Shown here: positions 48,958 through 58,377 of the stretch, in pieces
Position numbering within the stretch: position 1 is the stretch's first letter
How the letters are laid out: the number at the start of each line of letters is the position of its first letter
NCBI RefSeq assembly: GCF_016907365.1
Contig: NZ_JAFBBV010000001.1
Span: 2,790,001 to 2,854,000, forward strand
Direction: 5' to 3'
Source: Oerskovia paurometabola
Lineage (GTDB): Bacteria > Actinomycetota > Actinomycetes > Actinomycetales > Cellulomonadaceae
Length of the DNA: 64,000 nt
Position numbers and translations under genes: made by a program
Notes under the pieces: generated by a model
Databases searched by the model: none
Told to the model about the DNA's origin: nothing
The model's input: only the letters and a program-made list of their open reading frames with translations

Positions 48958-49012
48958 GAGTGCATGATTCGGCTGCGACACGCCGGGCGAGTCGCAGCCG
49001 AATCACGCACTC
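48958..49012. repeat. 55-bp palindrome B
   Basis: 22-nt arms at 48958-48979 and 48991-49012 pair at 21 of 22 positions around ACGCCGGGCGA. The right arm is identical to that of palindrome A, and the left arm starts GAGTGCATGATTC. It lies 10 bp past the leuS stop, so it could serve as the leuS terminator. Confidence 0.9.
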
Positions 49013-49022
49013 GACAGAAATG

Positions 49023-51968
49023 TCAGGCAGGGACCACGTTCACCAGCTTCGGCGCGCGGACGATCACCGTGCGGATCCCGCGCCCGTCGAGCGTGCGCTG
49101 CACGTTCGCGTCGGCCAGGGCCAGCTCACGCAGCTCGTCGTCACCGATCGACGGCGGGACCTCGAGCCGGCTGCGCACCTTGCCCTGGACCTGCACGACG
49201 CACGTCACGGTGTCCTCGACCAGGTACTCGTCGAGCGCGACCGGGAAGGGCTCGTGCGCGAGCGACTGCGGGTGCCCGAGCCGCGACCACAGCTCCTCCG
49301 CGATGTGCGGCGCGATGGGCGCGACCATGAGGATCAGCGGCTCGATCGCCTCGCGCGGCACGCGGTCCAGGCCCGTGAGGTGGTTGTTGAGCGCGATGAG
49401 CTTGGCGATCGCCGTGTTGGAGCGCATGTGCTCCATCTCGACGCGCACGTCCGCGATGGTCCGGTGGACCAGGCGCAGGGTCGCGACTTCGGCGGGCTCG
49501 TCGGAGACCGTGGTCTCCCCCGTGTCCTCGCTGACCACGTTGCGCCACAGCCGCTGCAGGAACCGCTGCGAGCCGACGACGGCGCGCGTGTCCCAGGGGC
49601 GTGACAGGTCGAGCGGTCCCATGGACATCTCGTACACGCGGAACGTGTCGGCGCCGTAGGCCTCGTACATGTCGTCGGGCGTCACGACGTTCTTGAGCGA
49701 CTTGCCCATCTTCCCGTACTCGCGGTTGACGGGCTCGCCCTTCCAGGTGAAGCCCTGCTGCTCGTCCCCCTCGACTTCCTCCGCCGGCACGTACGCCCCG
49801 CGCGCGTCGGTGTAGGCGTAGGCCTGCACGTAGCCCTGGTTGAAGAGCTTGTGGAACGGCTCGGTGCTGGTCACGTGCCCGAGGTCCAGGAGGACCTTGT
49901 GCCAGAAGCGCGCGTACAGCAGGTGCAGCACGGCGTGCTCGACGCCGCCCACGTACAGGTCGACGCCGCCCGCGGGTCCGGCCGTGGCGTTGTGGCCGGG
50001 GCCGGTCCAGTACTTCTCGAGCTCGGGCGAGGCCATGTGCTCGGTGTCCGCGGGGTCGAGGTAGCGCAGGTAGTACCAGCAGGACCCGGCCCAGTTGGGC
50101 ATGGTGTTGGTGTCGCGGCGGTAGGTCTTGGGACCGTCGCCCAGGTCGAGCGTGACGTTGACCCAGTCCTCGTTGCGGCCCAGCGGTGGCTCGGGCGAGG
50201 AGTCGGCGTCGTCGGGCTCGTAGGTGCGCGGCGAGTAATCGGGGACCTCGGGCAGGTTGACGGGCAGCAGCGAGTCGGGCAGCGCGATGGGCTGGTCGTT
50301 CTCGTCGTAGACGATGGGGAACGGCTCGCCCCAGTAGCGCTGGCGGCTGAAGAGCCAGTCGCGCAGGCGGTAGGTGATGGTGCCGGTGCCGATGTTCCTG
50401 GCCTCGAGCCACTCGATCATGGCGCGCTTGGCGTCGGGCACGCTGAGGCCGTCGAGCGAGATCTCGTCGTTGGACGAGTTGACGATCTCGCCGTCGCCGG
50501 TCCAGGCGCCCTCGTGGTCCTCGGGGGCCGCGACCGTGCGGATCACGGGCAGCTCGAAGGCCTCGGCGAACGCGTGGTCGCGCTCGTCGCCGCCGGGGAC
50601 GGCCATGATGGCGCCCGTGCCGTAGCCCATGAGGACGTAGTCGGCCGTGAACACGGGGATGAGCGTGCCGTTGACGGGGTTCACGGCCAGGTGGCCCGTG
50701 AACACGCCGGTCTTCTTGCCCGCGTCGGCCTGGCGCTCGACCGCGGTCTTGGCCGCGGCCTCCTTGCGATAGGCGGCGACGGCGTCGATCGGGGTCGCGT
50801 GCCCGCCGGTCCACACGTCACGCGTGCCGTCGGGCCACTCGGCGGGGACCTCGTCGAGCAGGGGGTGCTCGGGCGAGACGACCATGAACGTCGCGCCGAA
50901 CAGGGTGTCGGGGCGCGTCGTGAAGACCTCGACGTCCTGGTTTCCTGCCGCGCCCACGCCGTCGATCGCGAAGCGCACGGTGGCGCCCTCGCTGCGGCCG
51001 ATCCAGTTGCGCTGCATCGACTTGACCTTCTCCGGCCAGTCGATGAGGTCCAGGTCGTCGGCCAGGCGGTCCGCGTACGCGGTGATGCGCATGTTCCACT
51101 GGCGCAGGCTGCGCTGGAAGACGGGGAAGTTGCCGCGCTCGGAGCGGCCGTCGGACGTGACCTCCTCGTTCGCGAGCACGGTGCCCAGTCCGGGTGCCCA
51201 GTTGACGGGCGACTCGGACACGTAGGCCAGGCGCTGCGGGTCGATCACGGCGCGCTGCGCGACGCGGTCGAGGTCCGCCCAGCGGGTGCCCTCAGGGTGG
51301 CCGGGGACGGCACGCGTACCTGCGGCGTACTCGGCCTCGAGCTCGGTGATGGGGCGCGCACGGCCCGTGCCGCCGTCGGGACGCACGGCGTCCTCGTCGT
51401 ACCAGGCCTCGAAGATCTGCAGGAAGATCCACTGGGTCCAGCGGACGTACTCCGGGTCGATCGTCGCGAACGAGCGGCGCGAGTCGTGCCCCAGGCCCAG
51501 GCGGCGCAGCTGGCGCTTCATGTTGGCCATGTTGGCCTCGGTCGTGACGCGCGGGTGCTGGCCGGTCTGCACCGCGAACTGCTCGGCGGGCAGGCCGAAC
51601 GCGTCGTAGCCGAGGGCGTGCAGGACGTTGTCGCCGCACATGCGCCGGAAGCGCCCGACGACGTCGGTCGCGATGTACCCGAGCGGGTGCCCGACGTGCA
51701 GGCCCGCGCCCGAGGGGTACGGGAACATGTCCATGATGAAGTAGGGCGAGCGCCCGTCGGCGTGCTTGCCGTCGCCGTCGGTGAGGTGCCCCGAGGGGTT
51801 GGCCGCCCAGAACGTGCCGCGCTCCTCCCACGCGTCCTGCCACCGGAGCTCGATGTCCTGCGCGAGCGCGGGCGTGTATCGGTGGGAGGTCGTCTCGGGC
51901 GAGGACGCGGGGGCGTCGTGCACGGACTCGGCGGGGTTCTCGGGGGCGGGGTTCTCAGGCGTGCTCAC
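49023..51968 (-). CDS. leuS: Leucine--tRNA ligase
   Basis: Class I synthetase charging tRNA-Leu. 981 residues, with an N-terminal Pro/Glu-rich extension (about 1-30) and the long insertion usual for actinobacteria. Seen: HIGH-type [16 protein letters not shown], a large editing domain, [17 protein letters not shown], the KMSKS-type [11 protein letters not shown], a C-terminal anticodon-binding region and LeuRS tail ending [14 protein letters not shown] 51968. A palindrome just past the stop may terminate the transcript. Confidence 0.97.
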   Translation of the reverse strand: MSTPENPAPENPAESVHDAPASSPETTSHRYTPALAQDIELRWQDAWEERGTFWAANPSGHLTDGDGKHADGRSPYFIMDMFPYPSGAGLHVGHPLGYIATDVVGRFRRMCGDNVLHALGYDAFGLPAEQFAVQTGQHPRVTTEANMANMKRQLRRLGLGHDSRRSFATIDPEYVRWTQWIFLQIFEAWYDEDAVRPDGGTGRARPITELEAEYAAGTRAVPGHPEGTRWADLDRVAQRAVIDPQRLAYVSESPVNWAPGLGTVLANEEVTSDGRSERGNFPVFQRSLRQWNMRITAYADRLADDLDLIDWPEKVKSMQRNWIGRSEGATVRFAIDGVGAAGNQDVEVFTTRPDTLFGATFMVVSPEHPLLDEVPAEWPDGTRDVWTGGHATPIDAVAAYRKEAAAKTAVERQADAGKKTGVFTGHLAVNPVNGTLIPVFTADYVLMGYGTGAIMAVPGGDERDHAFAEAFELPVIRTVAAPEDHEGAWTGDGEIVNSSNDEISLDGLSVPDAKRAMIEWLEARNIGTGTITYRLRDWLFSRQRYWGEPFPIVYDENDQPIALPDSLLPVNLPEVPDYSPRTYEPDDADSSPEPPLGRNEDWVNVTLDLGDGPKTYRRDTNTMPNWAGSCWYYLRYLDPADTEHMASPELEKYWTGPGHNATAGPAGGVDLYVGGVEHAVLHLLYARFWHKVLLDLGHVTSTEPFHKLFNQGYVQAYAYTDARGAYVPAEEVEGDEQQGFTWKGEPVNREYGKMGKSLKNVVTPDDMYEAYGADTFRVYEMSMGPLDLSRPWDTRAVVGSQRFLQRLWRNVVSEDTGETTVSDEPAEVATLRLVHRTIADVRVEMEHMRSNTAIAKLIALNNHLTGLDRVPREAIEPLILMVAPIAPHIAEELWSRLGHPQSLAHEPFPVALDEYLVEDTVTCVVQVQGKVRSRLEVPPSIGDDELRELALADANVQRTLDGRGIRTVIVRAPKLVNVVPA

Positions 51969-52080
51969 CCCGCGAGTTTACCGTTCGGCGGGGCGTCGTC
52001 CGGCAGGCGGGCGCGGGCTGGACGCCCACGTCCCACCCTGCCCGACGGCGCCGCTCGCCCACGGCGTCGAGGCCCGTCCG

Positions 52081-52106
52081 CCCCCGTCCTCCCGGGCGGA
52101 CGGGGG
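52081..52106 (-). terminator. Hairpin downstream of the VKOR gene
   Basis: CCCCCGTCC (52081-52089) pairs with GGACGGGGG (52098-52106) across an 8-nt loop, 20 bp past the VKOR stop. Confidence 0.5.
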
Positions 52107-52125
52107 CCGTCGGAAGGCGTGCCGG

Positions 52126-52833
52126 TCAGACCGTCTGGAGGTACTCGACGATCGTGGGGCCCATCTCGAGGAAGACCCAGGCCACGAGGAGGACGTACAG
52201 CACCGCGAGGAGCGTGCCCTTGTTGTCGACGATCACGCGGCGGACCCCCTCGGAGACCTTGAGGTACCCCTCCTGGACGGCGTGCACTACCTGGAACCAG
52301 AAGATGGGCAGCATCGCGGCCCACACGACCATGCAGAACGGGCAGAGCACGACGAGCACGTAGAGGCTGGTCCACACCAGGAAGACGACGAGGCCCATGG
52401 CGAGAGTCGTGACGGCGAGCAGGGTGAGCCAGAACCAGCGGGGCAGCCGCGCGCCGGTGAGGACGACGACGCCGATCGTCATGACCACGGGGAAGGCCGC
52501 GACGCCGAGGAACGGGTTGGGGAACCCGAGGAGCGCCCCCTGCCAGGACGCCATCGCGGGGCCGCAGTCGAGGAACGGGTTGAGCGAGCAGGCCGCGACG
52601 TGGTTCGGGTCGATGAGCTTGAGGTAGCGCTCGATCGCGAGCCAGGCGGCGCCGACCAGCCCGACGGCGCCCGCGACCAGGAGGATCCAGCCGAAGGCGC
52701 GGGGGGTGAGGTTCTTCGCGTCGACGTCGGGGACCCGGGGGCCGCCCCCCTCGTCCGCGGCGAGGTCGGCGGAGTCGCCGGTGGTGCCCGGGGTGCGCCC
52801 GGTGCGGGAAGGACGGGTGGGGCTCTCGCTCAC
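52126..52833 (-). CDS. Vitamin K epoxide reductase (VKOR) family protein
   Basis: Membrane oxidoreductase that reoxidises DsbA-like proteins with menaquinone, as in other actinobacteria lacking DsbB; 235 residues. Seen: four or five hydrophobic segments, a periplasmic loop pair C82/C90 (ACSLNPFLDC) and the active-site CPFC at 164-167 (VLCPFCMVVW). GTG 52833 is used, with CAGGAG 6-7 nt upstream. No thioredoxin-domain gene is adjacent, so its partner is elsewhere. Confidence 0.9.
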   Translation of the reverse strand: MSESPTRPSRTGRTPGTTGDSADLAADEGGGPRVPDVDAKNLTPRAFGWILLVAGAVGLVGAAWLAIERYLKLIDPNHVAACSLNPFLDCGPAMASWQGALLGFPNPFLGVAAFPVVMTIGVVVLTGARLPRWFWLTLLAVTTLAMGLVVFLVWTSLYVLVVLCPFCMVVWAAMLPIFWFQVVHAVQEGYLKVSEGVRRVIVDNKGTLLAVLYVLLVAWVFLEMGPTIVEYLQTV

Positions 52834-53030
52834 GAACCGCTCCTGAAGGGTCTGCGCGTGCACTTCCGGCACACAGGTGGGCCCAAGGTACCGGCGATGT
52901 CTGGGGCTTGGCTGAACGCTCCACGTACGCGCGGCGTCACGAGGCCGTAGCACGCGTGCCGCGCGTGTCGGGTGGAGCACGCGTAGCGTCGTGGGCACAG
53001 GACGTCATACCGAGAGCGGAGGGGTTGTTC

Positions 53031-53276
53031 ATGGCGCACAAGAAGGCGCACAAGAAGTCGTGGAGCGAGTTCAGCGGCGGCAAGAAGGTCGTGATGGTGG
53101 TGCTCTCGCTCGTGCAGATCACGCTCACCGTCGCCGGTTACCGCGACCTGGCCCGGCGGCCCGCCGACGAGGTCGAGGGCCCGAAGATCGCGTGGGGTGT
53201 GGCGATGCTGGCGAACTGGGTGGGTCCGATCGCCTACTTCGCGAAGGGGCGCAAGGGGCTGGGCCTCAACGCCTGA
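53031..53276 (+). CDS. Small PLDc_N-type membrane protein
   Basis: 81 residues: a Lys/His-rich start (MAHKKAHKKSW), a first hydrophobic segment (VVMVVLSLVQITLTVAGY), DLARRPADEVEGPKIAWGV, and a second segment (AMLANWVGPIAYFAKGR). The two-helix layout with a conserved RRP..V.GPK..W motif is that of the PLDc_N (phospholipase D nuclease N-terminal) family of small actinobacterial membrane proteins. ATG 53031 has GGAGG about 8 nt upstream. Function unknown. Confidence 0.8.
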   Translation: MAHKKAHKKSWSEFSGGKKVVMVVLSLVQITLTVAGYRDLARRPADEVEGPKIAWGVAMLANWVGPIAYFAKGRKGLGLNA

Positions 53277-53315
53277 GGCGCCGCCCCCGGGTGAGCGCGG
53301 GAGGGGCGAGCAGGA

Positions 53316-54617
53316 TCACGCCGTGCCGACCGGAGACGGCTCCGCCTGCTCGTCCTCCCGGACGTGCACGACGCGCTGGCGCCCGAACAGGGCGATGATC
53401 GCTAGCCCGGCGAGCGTGAGCGCGAGGCCTGTCCACGCGAGGTCGCGGTAGCTCCAGCCCGCCGCGATGACGAGGCCGCCGAGGAACGCCCCGTTGGCGT
53501 TGCCCACGTTGAGCGCCGAGTGGCACAGAGCTGCCCCGAGCGACGGGGCGCCGGGCGAGAGGTCCATGAGCCGGGTCTGGAGCGCGAGGCCGAGGATCTG
53601 CGACGTCACGCCCAGCAGGAACAGGGACGCGACGGCCGGGACCGGGCTCTGGCCCGTGAGCGCGAAGGCGACGAGGGCTGCGGCCGTCGAGCCGAAGCCG
53701 ATCCACACGGTCCGCAGGACGTCCTTGTCGGCGAGCCGTCCGCCGACGATCGTCCCGAGCGTCATGCCGAGGCCGAAGATCGCGAGGACCACGGGCACGA
53801 CCCCGAGCGAGAGGCCCGTGACCTCGGTCATGGTGGGCGCGACGTACGAGTAGACGGCGAACATGCCGCCGAAGCCGATCGCCCCGCCCACGAAGCTGAT
53901 CCACAGCGGGCCGTTCTTCAGCGCGGCGACCTCCTGGCTCACGCTCGACCCGGTGTCGCCCGCGCCCGCGGGGACCCAGCGCCACAGGGCCGCGAGGGTG
54001 ACGCCGCCCAGGACGCCGATGAGCACGAAGGCCGCGCGCCAGCCGAGCTGCTGGCCCGCGAACGTCGACAGGGGCACGCCCACGACGTTCGCGATCGTCA
54101 GCCCGGTCATCATCATGGCCACGGCGTGGCCGCGCCGCCCGGGACCGACGACGGCGGCGCCGACCGCGGCCCCCACCCCGAAGAACGCGCCGTGCGGCAA
54201 CCCTGCGAGGAAGCGTCCCGCGATGAGCCACTCGATGGTCGGGGCGGCGGCCGAGAGCACGTTGCCGAGGGTGTAGGCGAGCATGAGCGCGATCAGCAGC
54301 TTCTTGCGCGAGACGCGCGCGGCGAGCACGGTGAGCAGGGGCGCGCCGACCACGACGCCCACGGCGTAGGCCGTGATGGCGTGCCCGGTGACCGGGATGG
54401 TCGCACCGAGGTCTGCGGCGATGTCGGGCAGGAGGCCCATGGTCGCGAACTCGGTCGTGCCGATCGTGAAGCCGCCCGCGGCGAGCGCGAGCAGCGCGAG
54501 CCCGGTCGTCCGTGGACCACGGCGTGCGCCGCCCGCCCGACGACGTCGCACGCCGCCCGGGGCGGGCGCGTCGAGAGTGTCGGTCGGGCCGGGCGCGCTG
54601 GTGCTGTCGACGGTCAA
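53316..54617 (-). CDS. MFS transporter, DHA1 (12-TMS, arabinose/drug efflux) type
   Basis: 433 residues, inner membrane. Seen: about 12 hydrophobic segments, TIGTTEFATMGLLPDIA in the first, motif A-like region LLTVLAARVSRKKLLIAL, ANVVGVPLSTFAGQQLGWR, and a central cytoplasmic loop. I used TTG 54617 (LTVDSTSAPG) because AAGGGG lies 7 nt upstream and no other start fits; an inner start would lose the Pro/Ala/Arg-rich head only. A 22-bp palindrome lies 40-61 bp upstream, so it is repressor-controlled by a regulator not present nearby. Confidence 0.85.
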   Translation of the reverse strand: MTVDSTSAPGPTDTLDAPAPGGVRRRRAGGARRGPRTTGLALLALAAGGFTIGTTEFATMGLLPDIAADLGATIPVTGHAITAYAVGVVVGAPLLTVLAARVSRKKLLIALMLAYTLGNVLSAAAPTIEWLIAGRFLAGLPHGAFFGVGAAVGAAVVGPGRRGHAVAMMMTGLTIANVVGVPLSTFAGQQLGWRAAFVLIGVLGGVTLAALWRWVPAGAGDTGSSVSQEVAALKNGPLWISFVGGAIGFGGMFAVYSYVAPTMTEVTGLSLGVVPVVLAIFGLGMTLGTIVGGRLADKDVLRTVWIGFGSTAAALVAFALTGQSPVPAVASLFLLGVTSQILGLALQTRLMDLSPGAPSLGAALCHSALNVGNANGAFLGGLVIAAGWSYRDLAWTGLALTLAGLAIIALFGRQRVVHVREDEQAEPSPVGTA

Positions 54618-54656
54618 GGCGGGACCCCTTCGAGGGTGTTCACGGGCAGGAAGTTG

Positions 54657-54678
54657 CGGATCGAATCGATTCGAGCCG
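54657..54678. promoter_or_regulatory. Orphan 22-bp palindromic operator before the MFS gene
   Basis: A perfect 14-bp core TCGAATCGATTCGA (54661-54674) is extended to 20 of 22 matching positions by CGG and CCG. It lies in the short spacer between mntR and the MFS start. It is typical of a homodimeric TetR/MarR/LacI-type repressor site. It differs from the operator before the mnt genes, so mntR is an unlikely binder. Confidence 0.65.
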
Positions 54679-54721
54679 TTCGCTGACGCCGTCGGCAGCA
54701 TGATGCGGGAAGAACGCCAGT

Positions 54722-55435
54722 CTAGACGGGGGCGTGGCCCGCCGCGAGGGCCTGCGGCACGACCCACACGCGGGACGCCGCCGGGAGCCCCAGGTGCACG
54801 GGGCTCGCCTCGCTCCCCCACGTGATGGACATGGTGCCCGCGTACTCGCGCCGCTCCTGCACGCAGACCTCGGCATCGAGCCCCAGGCCCAGCTCCGCGA
54901 GGTAGCGCAGCACGTCCGGGTCCGAGTCCGAGATGCGCGCGACGACGGCGCAAGCCCCCGGGTCGAGCTCCGAGAGCCGGACCGCCGCCGGGCGCGGGAC
55001 GTGTCCCGCGGCGGTCGGGATCGGGTCGCCGTGCGGGTCACGCGTCGGATGGCCGAGCAGGGCGTCGATCCGGTCGAGCATCAGGTCCGACACCGCGTGC
55101 TCCAGGACCTCGGCCTCGTCGTGCACCTCGTCCCACGAGTACCCCAGCTCGGAGACCAGGTACGTCTCGAGGATGCGGTGCCGGCGCACCATCGCGACCG
55201 CGTGCGAACGACCCAGGTCCGTGAGCTCGATCGCGCCGTAGCGGGCGTGCACGAGCAGTCCCTGCGAGGACAGCCGGCGCACGGTCTCCGAGACGGTCGA
55301 GGCTCCTACGCCCAGGCGGTCCGCGAGCAGCTTCGTGGTCACGGGCTCGTCGGACCACTCCTGCGCCGACCACACCACCTTGAGGTAGTCCTGGGCGACG
55401 GAGGTCAGGTCGAGGGGATGGTTCACGGCGCTCAC
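54722..55435 (-). CDS. mntR: DtxR/MntR-family metal-dependent repressor
   Basis: 237 residues: an N-terminal winged helix (LTSVAQDYLKVVW, KLLADRLGVGASTVSETVRR), a metal-binding and dimerisation domain (LTDLGRSHAVAMVRRHRILE, HDEAEVLEHAVSD), and a C-terminal SH3-like FeoA domain (about 150-225). Position next to a Mn/Zn ABC transporter and near a matching operator favours MntR over iron-sensing IdeR/DtxR. GTG 55435; a GTG three codons later (VNHPLDL) is possible. It follows the permease by 121 bp on the same strand. Confidence 0.88.
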   Translation of the reverse strand: MSAVNHPLDLTSVAQDYLKVVWSAQEWSDEPVTTKLLADRLGVGASTVSETVRRLSSQGLLVHARYGAIELTDLGRSHAVAMVRRHRILETYLVSELGYSWDEVHDEAEVLEHAVSDLMLDRIDALLGHPTRDPHGDPIPTAAGHVPRPAAVRLSELDPGACAVVARISDSDPDVLRYLAELGLGLDAEVCVQERREYAGTMSITWGSEASPVHLGLPAASRVWVVPQALAAGHAPV

Positions 55436-55556
55436 TCTATTTCACGGGCCCGGGCGGGGCCGGGGCGCGCCGCGGGCCGGACGCCGAGGCGCGGGCTCCC
55501 GGGGGCGCACCCGCACCCGACCGCTCGCACGCGGCTGACCCCGTCCCCGCCCCCCC

Positions 55557-56459
55557 TCACCCGGTGACCAGCTCCGCGGTCTCACGCTCCGCCGTCGGGC
55601 CCACGGTCTGCACCACGCGCGGGCGGCGCGCCAGGTGCACCACGTACGCGACGGCGAACACGACCCCCTGCGCGACCACGATCGTCGCGGCGCTCGCGGT
55701 GTCGAGGTAGTAGCTCGCGTAGATCCCGACGACCGCGCAGCCCACCGCGACGAGCGGCGCCACCACGAGCATGCGGGACATCCGGTCGACCAGGAGGTAG
55801 GCCGTGGCGCCCGGCGTGATGACCAGGGCCACGACGAGCACGACCCCGACCGCCTGGAGCGCGACCACCACGGTCAGCGCGAGCGAGCCCAGCAGCAGCG
55901 CGGACAGGCGCCTCGGGGAGATGCCGACCGCGTGCGCGTGCACGGGGTCGAACGCGAACAGCGTCAGGTCCCGCCGCTTGAGCACGAGCACCACGGTCGT
56001 CAGCGCCCCCAGGACCACGACCTGCCACAGGTCCGTGTCCGTGATGCCCAGCATGTTGCCGAACAGGATGTGGCCCAGGTCGATCTGGCTCGGCGTGACC
56101 GAGACGAGCACGATCCCGATCGCGAACAGCGTCGTGAAGACCACGCCGATCGCCGCGTCCTCCTTGAGCCGGCTCGTGTCCCGGACCGTGCCGATGAGCG
56201 CGACCGCCCCGATCCCGAACACGAGCGCACCCACCGCGAACGGCACCCCGACGATGTAGGACAGCACGACGCCCGGCAGCACCGCGTGCGAGACCGCGTC
56301 CCCGAGCAGCGACCAGCCGATCATGATGAGCCAGCAGCTCAGCAGGGCGCACACGATGCTCGCGACCACCGCGACGAGCAGCGCGCGCTGCACGAACTCG
56401 TACTCGAGGGGCGCGGCGAGCCACGTCCCCGCGGCGGCGAGCAGGTCGAGCGGGTTCAT
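55557..56459 (-). CDS. mntB: Metal (manganese-type) ABC transporter permease
   Basis: 300-residue ABC-3 permease with about eight hydrophobic segments. Seen: LLSCWLIMIGWSLLGDAVSHAVLPG (the conserved GDAVSHAVLPG), LFGNMLGITDTDLW, and FAFDPVHAHAVGIS. ATG 56459 overlaps the ATPase stop (ATGA). Cation choice cannot be read from this subunit. Manganese is inferred from the adjacent MntR-type regulator and the presence of a separate zinc system at 4.4 kb. Confidence 0.88.
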   Translation of the reverse strand: MNPLDLLAAAGTWLAAPLEYEFVQRALLVAVVASIVCALLSCWLIMIGWSLLGDAVSHAVLPGVVLSYIVGVPFAVGALVFGIGAVALIGTVRDTSRLKEDAAIGVVFTTLFAIGIVLVSVTPSQIDLGHILFGNMLGITDTDLWQVVVLGALTTVVLVLKRRDLTLFAFDPVHAHAVGISPRRLSALLLGSLALTVVVALQAVGVVLVVALVITPGATAYLLVDRMSRMLVVAPLVAVGCAVVGIYASYYLDTASAATIVVAQGVVFAVAYVVHLARRPRVVQTVGPTAERETAELVTG

Positions 56460-57310
56460 CGGGCGGCTCCTTCGGTCGTCGCGGAGCCGTGCGGCGCCGC
56501 CAGGTGGGGCGGGGTGCCGACGGCACCGACGGCGCCGTCGTCGGCCGTGCCGGACTCGCCCCGGGTCGCGGCGAGCGGGTCGATCCCGAACGTGCGGGCA
56601 AGGTTCTCAGGGCGCAGCACCACGTCGGGCGGCCCGGTCATGATGACGCGCCGCTGGAGCAGGATCGCGTCGTCGACCAGGTCCGGCAGCGAGGACAGGT
56701 CGTGCGTCGAGACCAGGACGGCGCAGCCGGCCGCCGCCAGGCTCCGCAGCACCGCCGTGATCTGCGCCTCCGAGACCTTGTCGACGCCCGCGAACGGCTC
56801 GTCGAGGAGCAGCAGCCGCGCGCCCTGGGCGATCGCCCGGGCGACGAAGACCCGCTTGCGCTGCCCCCCGGACAGCCGGCCGATCTGGCGGTGCGCGAGG
56901 TCCGCGAGCCCCACGCGCTCCAGCGCGTCGACCACGGCCCGACGGTCCTCGCCCCGTGCGCGGCGCGTCGGCCCGAGCCCTCCGTAGCGGCCCATGGTCA
57001 CGACGTCGCGCACGTCGACCGGGAACGCCCAGTCGACGTCCTCGGACTGCGGCACGTAGCCGACGAGGCCGTCCTTGCGCGCCGCGTCCGCGTCCCGGCC
57101 GTAGATCCGCACGTCCCCGGCCTGGGTCACGCCGTTCCCGCGCGTCATGCCCATGACGGACCGGAACAGCGTCGACTTGCCCGAGCCGTTCGCCCCGATC
57201 AGCCCGGTCACGGTGCCGGGCGCGAGCGAGAGCCCCACGTCCTCGAGCGCGAGGACCTCGCGGTAGCGGACGGTGAGCCCGCGGACGTCGAGGGCTGGCG
57301 TGGGGTCCAT
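56456..57310 (-). CDS. mntC: Metal (manganese-type) ABC transporter ATP-binding protein
   Basis: 284 residues. Seen: Walker A LIGANGSGKST, Q-loop VGYVPQSEDVDW, signature LSGGQRKR, Walker B LLLLDEPFAGVD and H-loop LVSTHDL. ATG 57310 is preferred for GGAG 6 nt upstream. An upstream GTG 57412, which overlaps the substrate-binding gene stop (GTGA), would add 34 residues with a repeated DARP segment; both are possible. The C-terminal 45 residues after the ABC core are Ala/Gly/Thr-rich. Confidence 0.92.
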   Translation of the reverse strand: MDPTPALDVRGLTVRYREVLALEDVGLSLAPGTVTGLIGANGSGKSTLFRSVMGMTRGNGVTQAGDVRIYGRDADAARKDGLVGYVPQSEDVDWAFPVDVRDVVTMGRYGGLGPTRRARGEDRRAVVDALERVGLADLAHRQIGRLSGGQRKRVFVARAIAQGARLLLLDEPFAGVDKVSEAQITAVLRSLAAAGCAVLVSTHDLSSLPDLVDDAILLQRRVIMTGPPDVVLRPENLARTFGIDPLAATRGESGTADDGAVGAVGTPPHLAAPHGSATTEGAAR

Positions 57311-57408
57311 GTGCGGCTCCAGGTCGTCGGGTCGGGCATCTGGTCGGGCATCTGGTCGGGTGGTGGCCGGGTCACGGGTCTCCCCCACGGTCGCCCGGCG
57401 AGCGCTCG

Positions 57409-58377
57409 TCACGACTCGCCCCGCAGCCCCGCGCTGATGACGTGCGCGTCGTGGGTGAGCAGGTCGAGGTAGGTGGGGACGGCGCCGTCGGGCCGGGACA
57501 GCGAGTCGACGTAGAGCGTGCCCGCGTACGTCGCGCCCGTCTCGGCCGCGACCTGCCGCTGGGCCGCGGCCGAGACCGTCGTCTCGCAGAACACGGCGCG
57601 CACGTCGTTGTCCCGCACGTAGTCGATGACGCGCGCGACCTGCTGCGGCGTGCCCTGCTGGTCGGCGTTGACGGGCCACAGGAACTTCTCGTCGAGCCCG
57701 ACGTCGCGCGCCAGGTAGGAGAACGCCCCCTCGCACGTGACGAGCGCGCGGGAGCCGGCCGGGACCTGGTCGACCTCGGCCGCGAGCTCGCGACCCACGG
57801 TGTCGATGCGCTCGGCGTACTCGGCGGCGTTCGCACGGTAGTCGGCCGCGTTCGCGGGGTCCGCCGCGGCGAACGCCTCGCCGATGTTGCGCGCGTAGAT
57901 CGCGCCGTTGACGGGCGACATCCACGCGTGCGGGTTGGGGCGCCCGTCGTACGCCCCCGACCCGATCTCGATCACGTCGACCCCGTCGGAGACCGTGACG
58001 TGCGGGGCGTCGAGGCGCGCGACGAAGGGCTCGAACCACTTCTCGAGCCCGAGCCCGTTGTCCAGGACCAGGTCCGCGCTCGCGGCGCGGCGCAGGTCCG
58101 CGGGCGTGGGCTCGTAACCGTGGATCTCGGCGCCCACCTTGGTCAGGGACGCGACCTCGACGTGGTCGCCGCCGACCTCGCGGGCCATGTCGGCCAGCAC
58201 GGTGAAGGTGGTCAGGACCCGCAGCGGCCCGACGCCGTCGCTCGCCTCCGCGACGGCGGCGTCACCCGGCAGGGGCTCCCCCGAGGAGGACTCACCCGTG
58301 CAGCCTGCGACGAGGAGCAGTGCGGCGAGGCCTCCGAGGACGGGTTTGACCCCTGTGCGAAGTCGAAAGTTCGGCAT
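57409..58377 (-). CDS. mntA: Metal (manganese-type) ABC transporter substrate-binding lipoprotein
   Basis: 322-residue cluster A-I metal binder. Seen: signal peptide with lipobox LLVAGC (Cys at residue 26), the EIHGYEPTPAD metal-site His, NPHAWMSP with a second His, CEGAFSYLA with Glu, and CETTVSA region. The His-rich loop of zinc binders is absent, which favours manganese or iron. ATG 58377 lies inside a palindromic operator and 5 nt after a -10 (TAAAGT), so the mRNA is leaderless. The ATPase follows on the same strand. Confidence 0.92.
   Translation of the reverse strand: MPNFRLRTGVKPVLGGLAALLLVAGCTGESSSGEPLPGDAAVAEASDGVGPLRVLTTFTVLADMAREVGGDHVEVASLTKVGAEIHGYEPTPADLRRAASADLVLDNGLGLEKWFEPFVARLDAPHVTVSDGVDVIEIGSGAYDGRPNPHAWMSPVNGAIYARNIGEAFAAADPANAADYRANAAEYAERIDTVGRELAAEVDQVPAGSRALVTCEGAFSYLARDVGLDEKFLWPVNADQQGTPQQVARVIDYVRDNDVRAVFCETTVSAAAQRQVAAETGATYAGTLYVDSLSRPDGAVPTYLDLLTHDAHVISAGLRGES

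Larger units (their letters stand above)
47928..49012. mobile_element. Candidate palindrome-bounded nuclease-gene unit
   Basis: A 1,085-bp segment begins and ends with 55-bp palindromes that share 49 of 55 positions and have identical right arms. It contains only one gene with its own promoter, coding for a DUF559/Vsr-like nuclease. No target duplication, transposase or tyrosine recombinase is seen. Mobility is inferred from the symmetrical layout. The alternative is two related terminators at the ends of leuS and of the convergent gene pair. Confidence 0.4.

Noticed and set aside
47905..49022. Insertion sequence or integron cassette
   Set aside because: No transposase or integrase. The boundary repeats are palindromes rather than simple inverted termini, and no target duplication is visible. 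Kept only as a candidate palindrome-bounded unit.
56456..58039. ATPase reading frame extended upstream to 58039
   Set aside because: The region beyond 57412 overlaps mntA in another frame and codes for an Arg-rich shadow. Only GTG 57412 or ATG 57310 is plausible.
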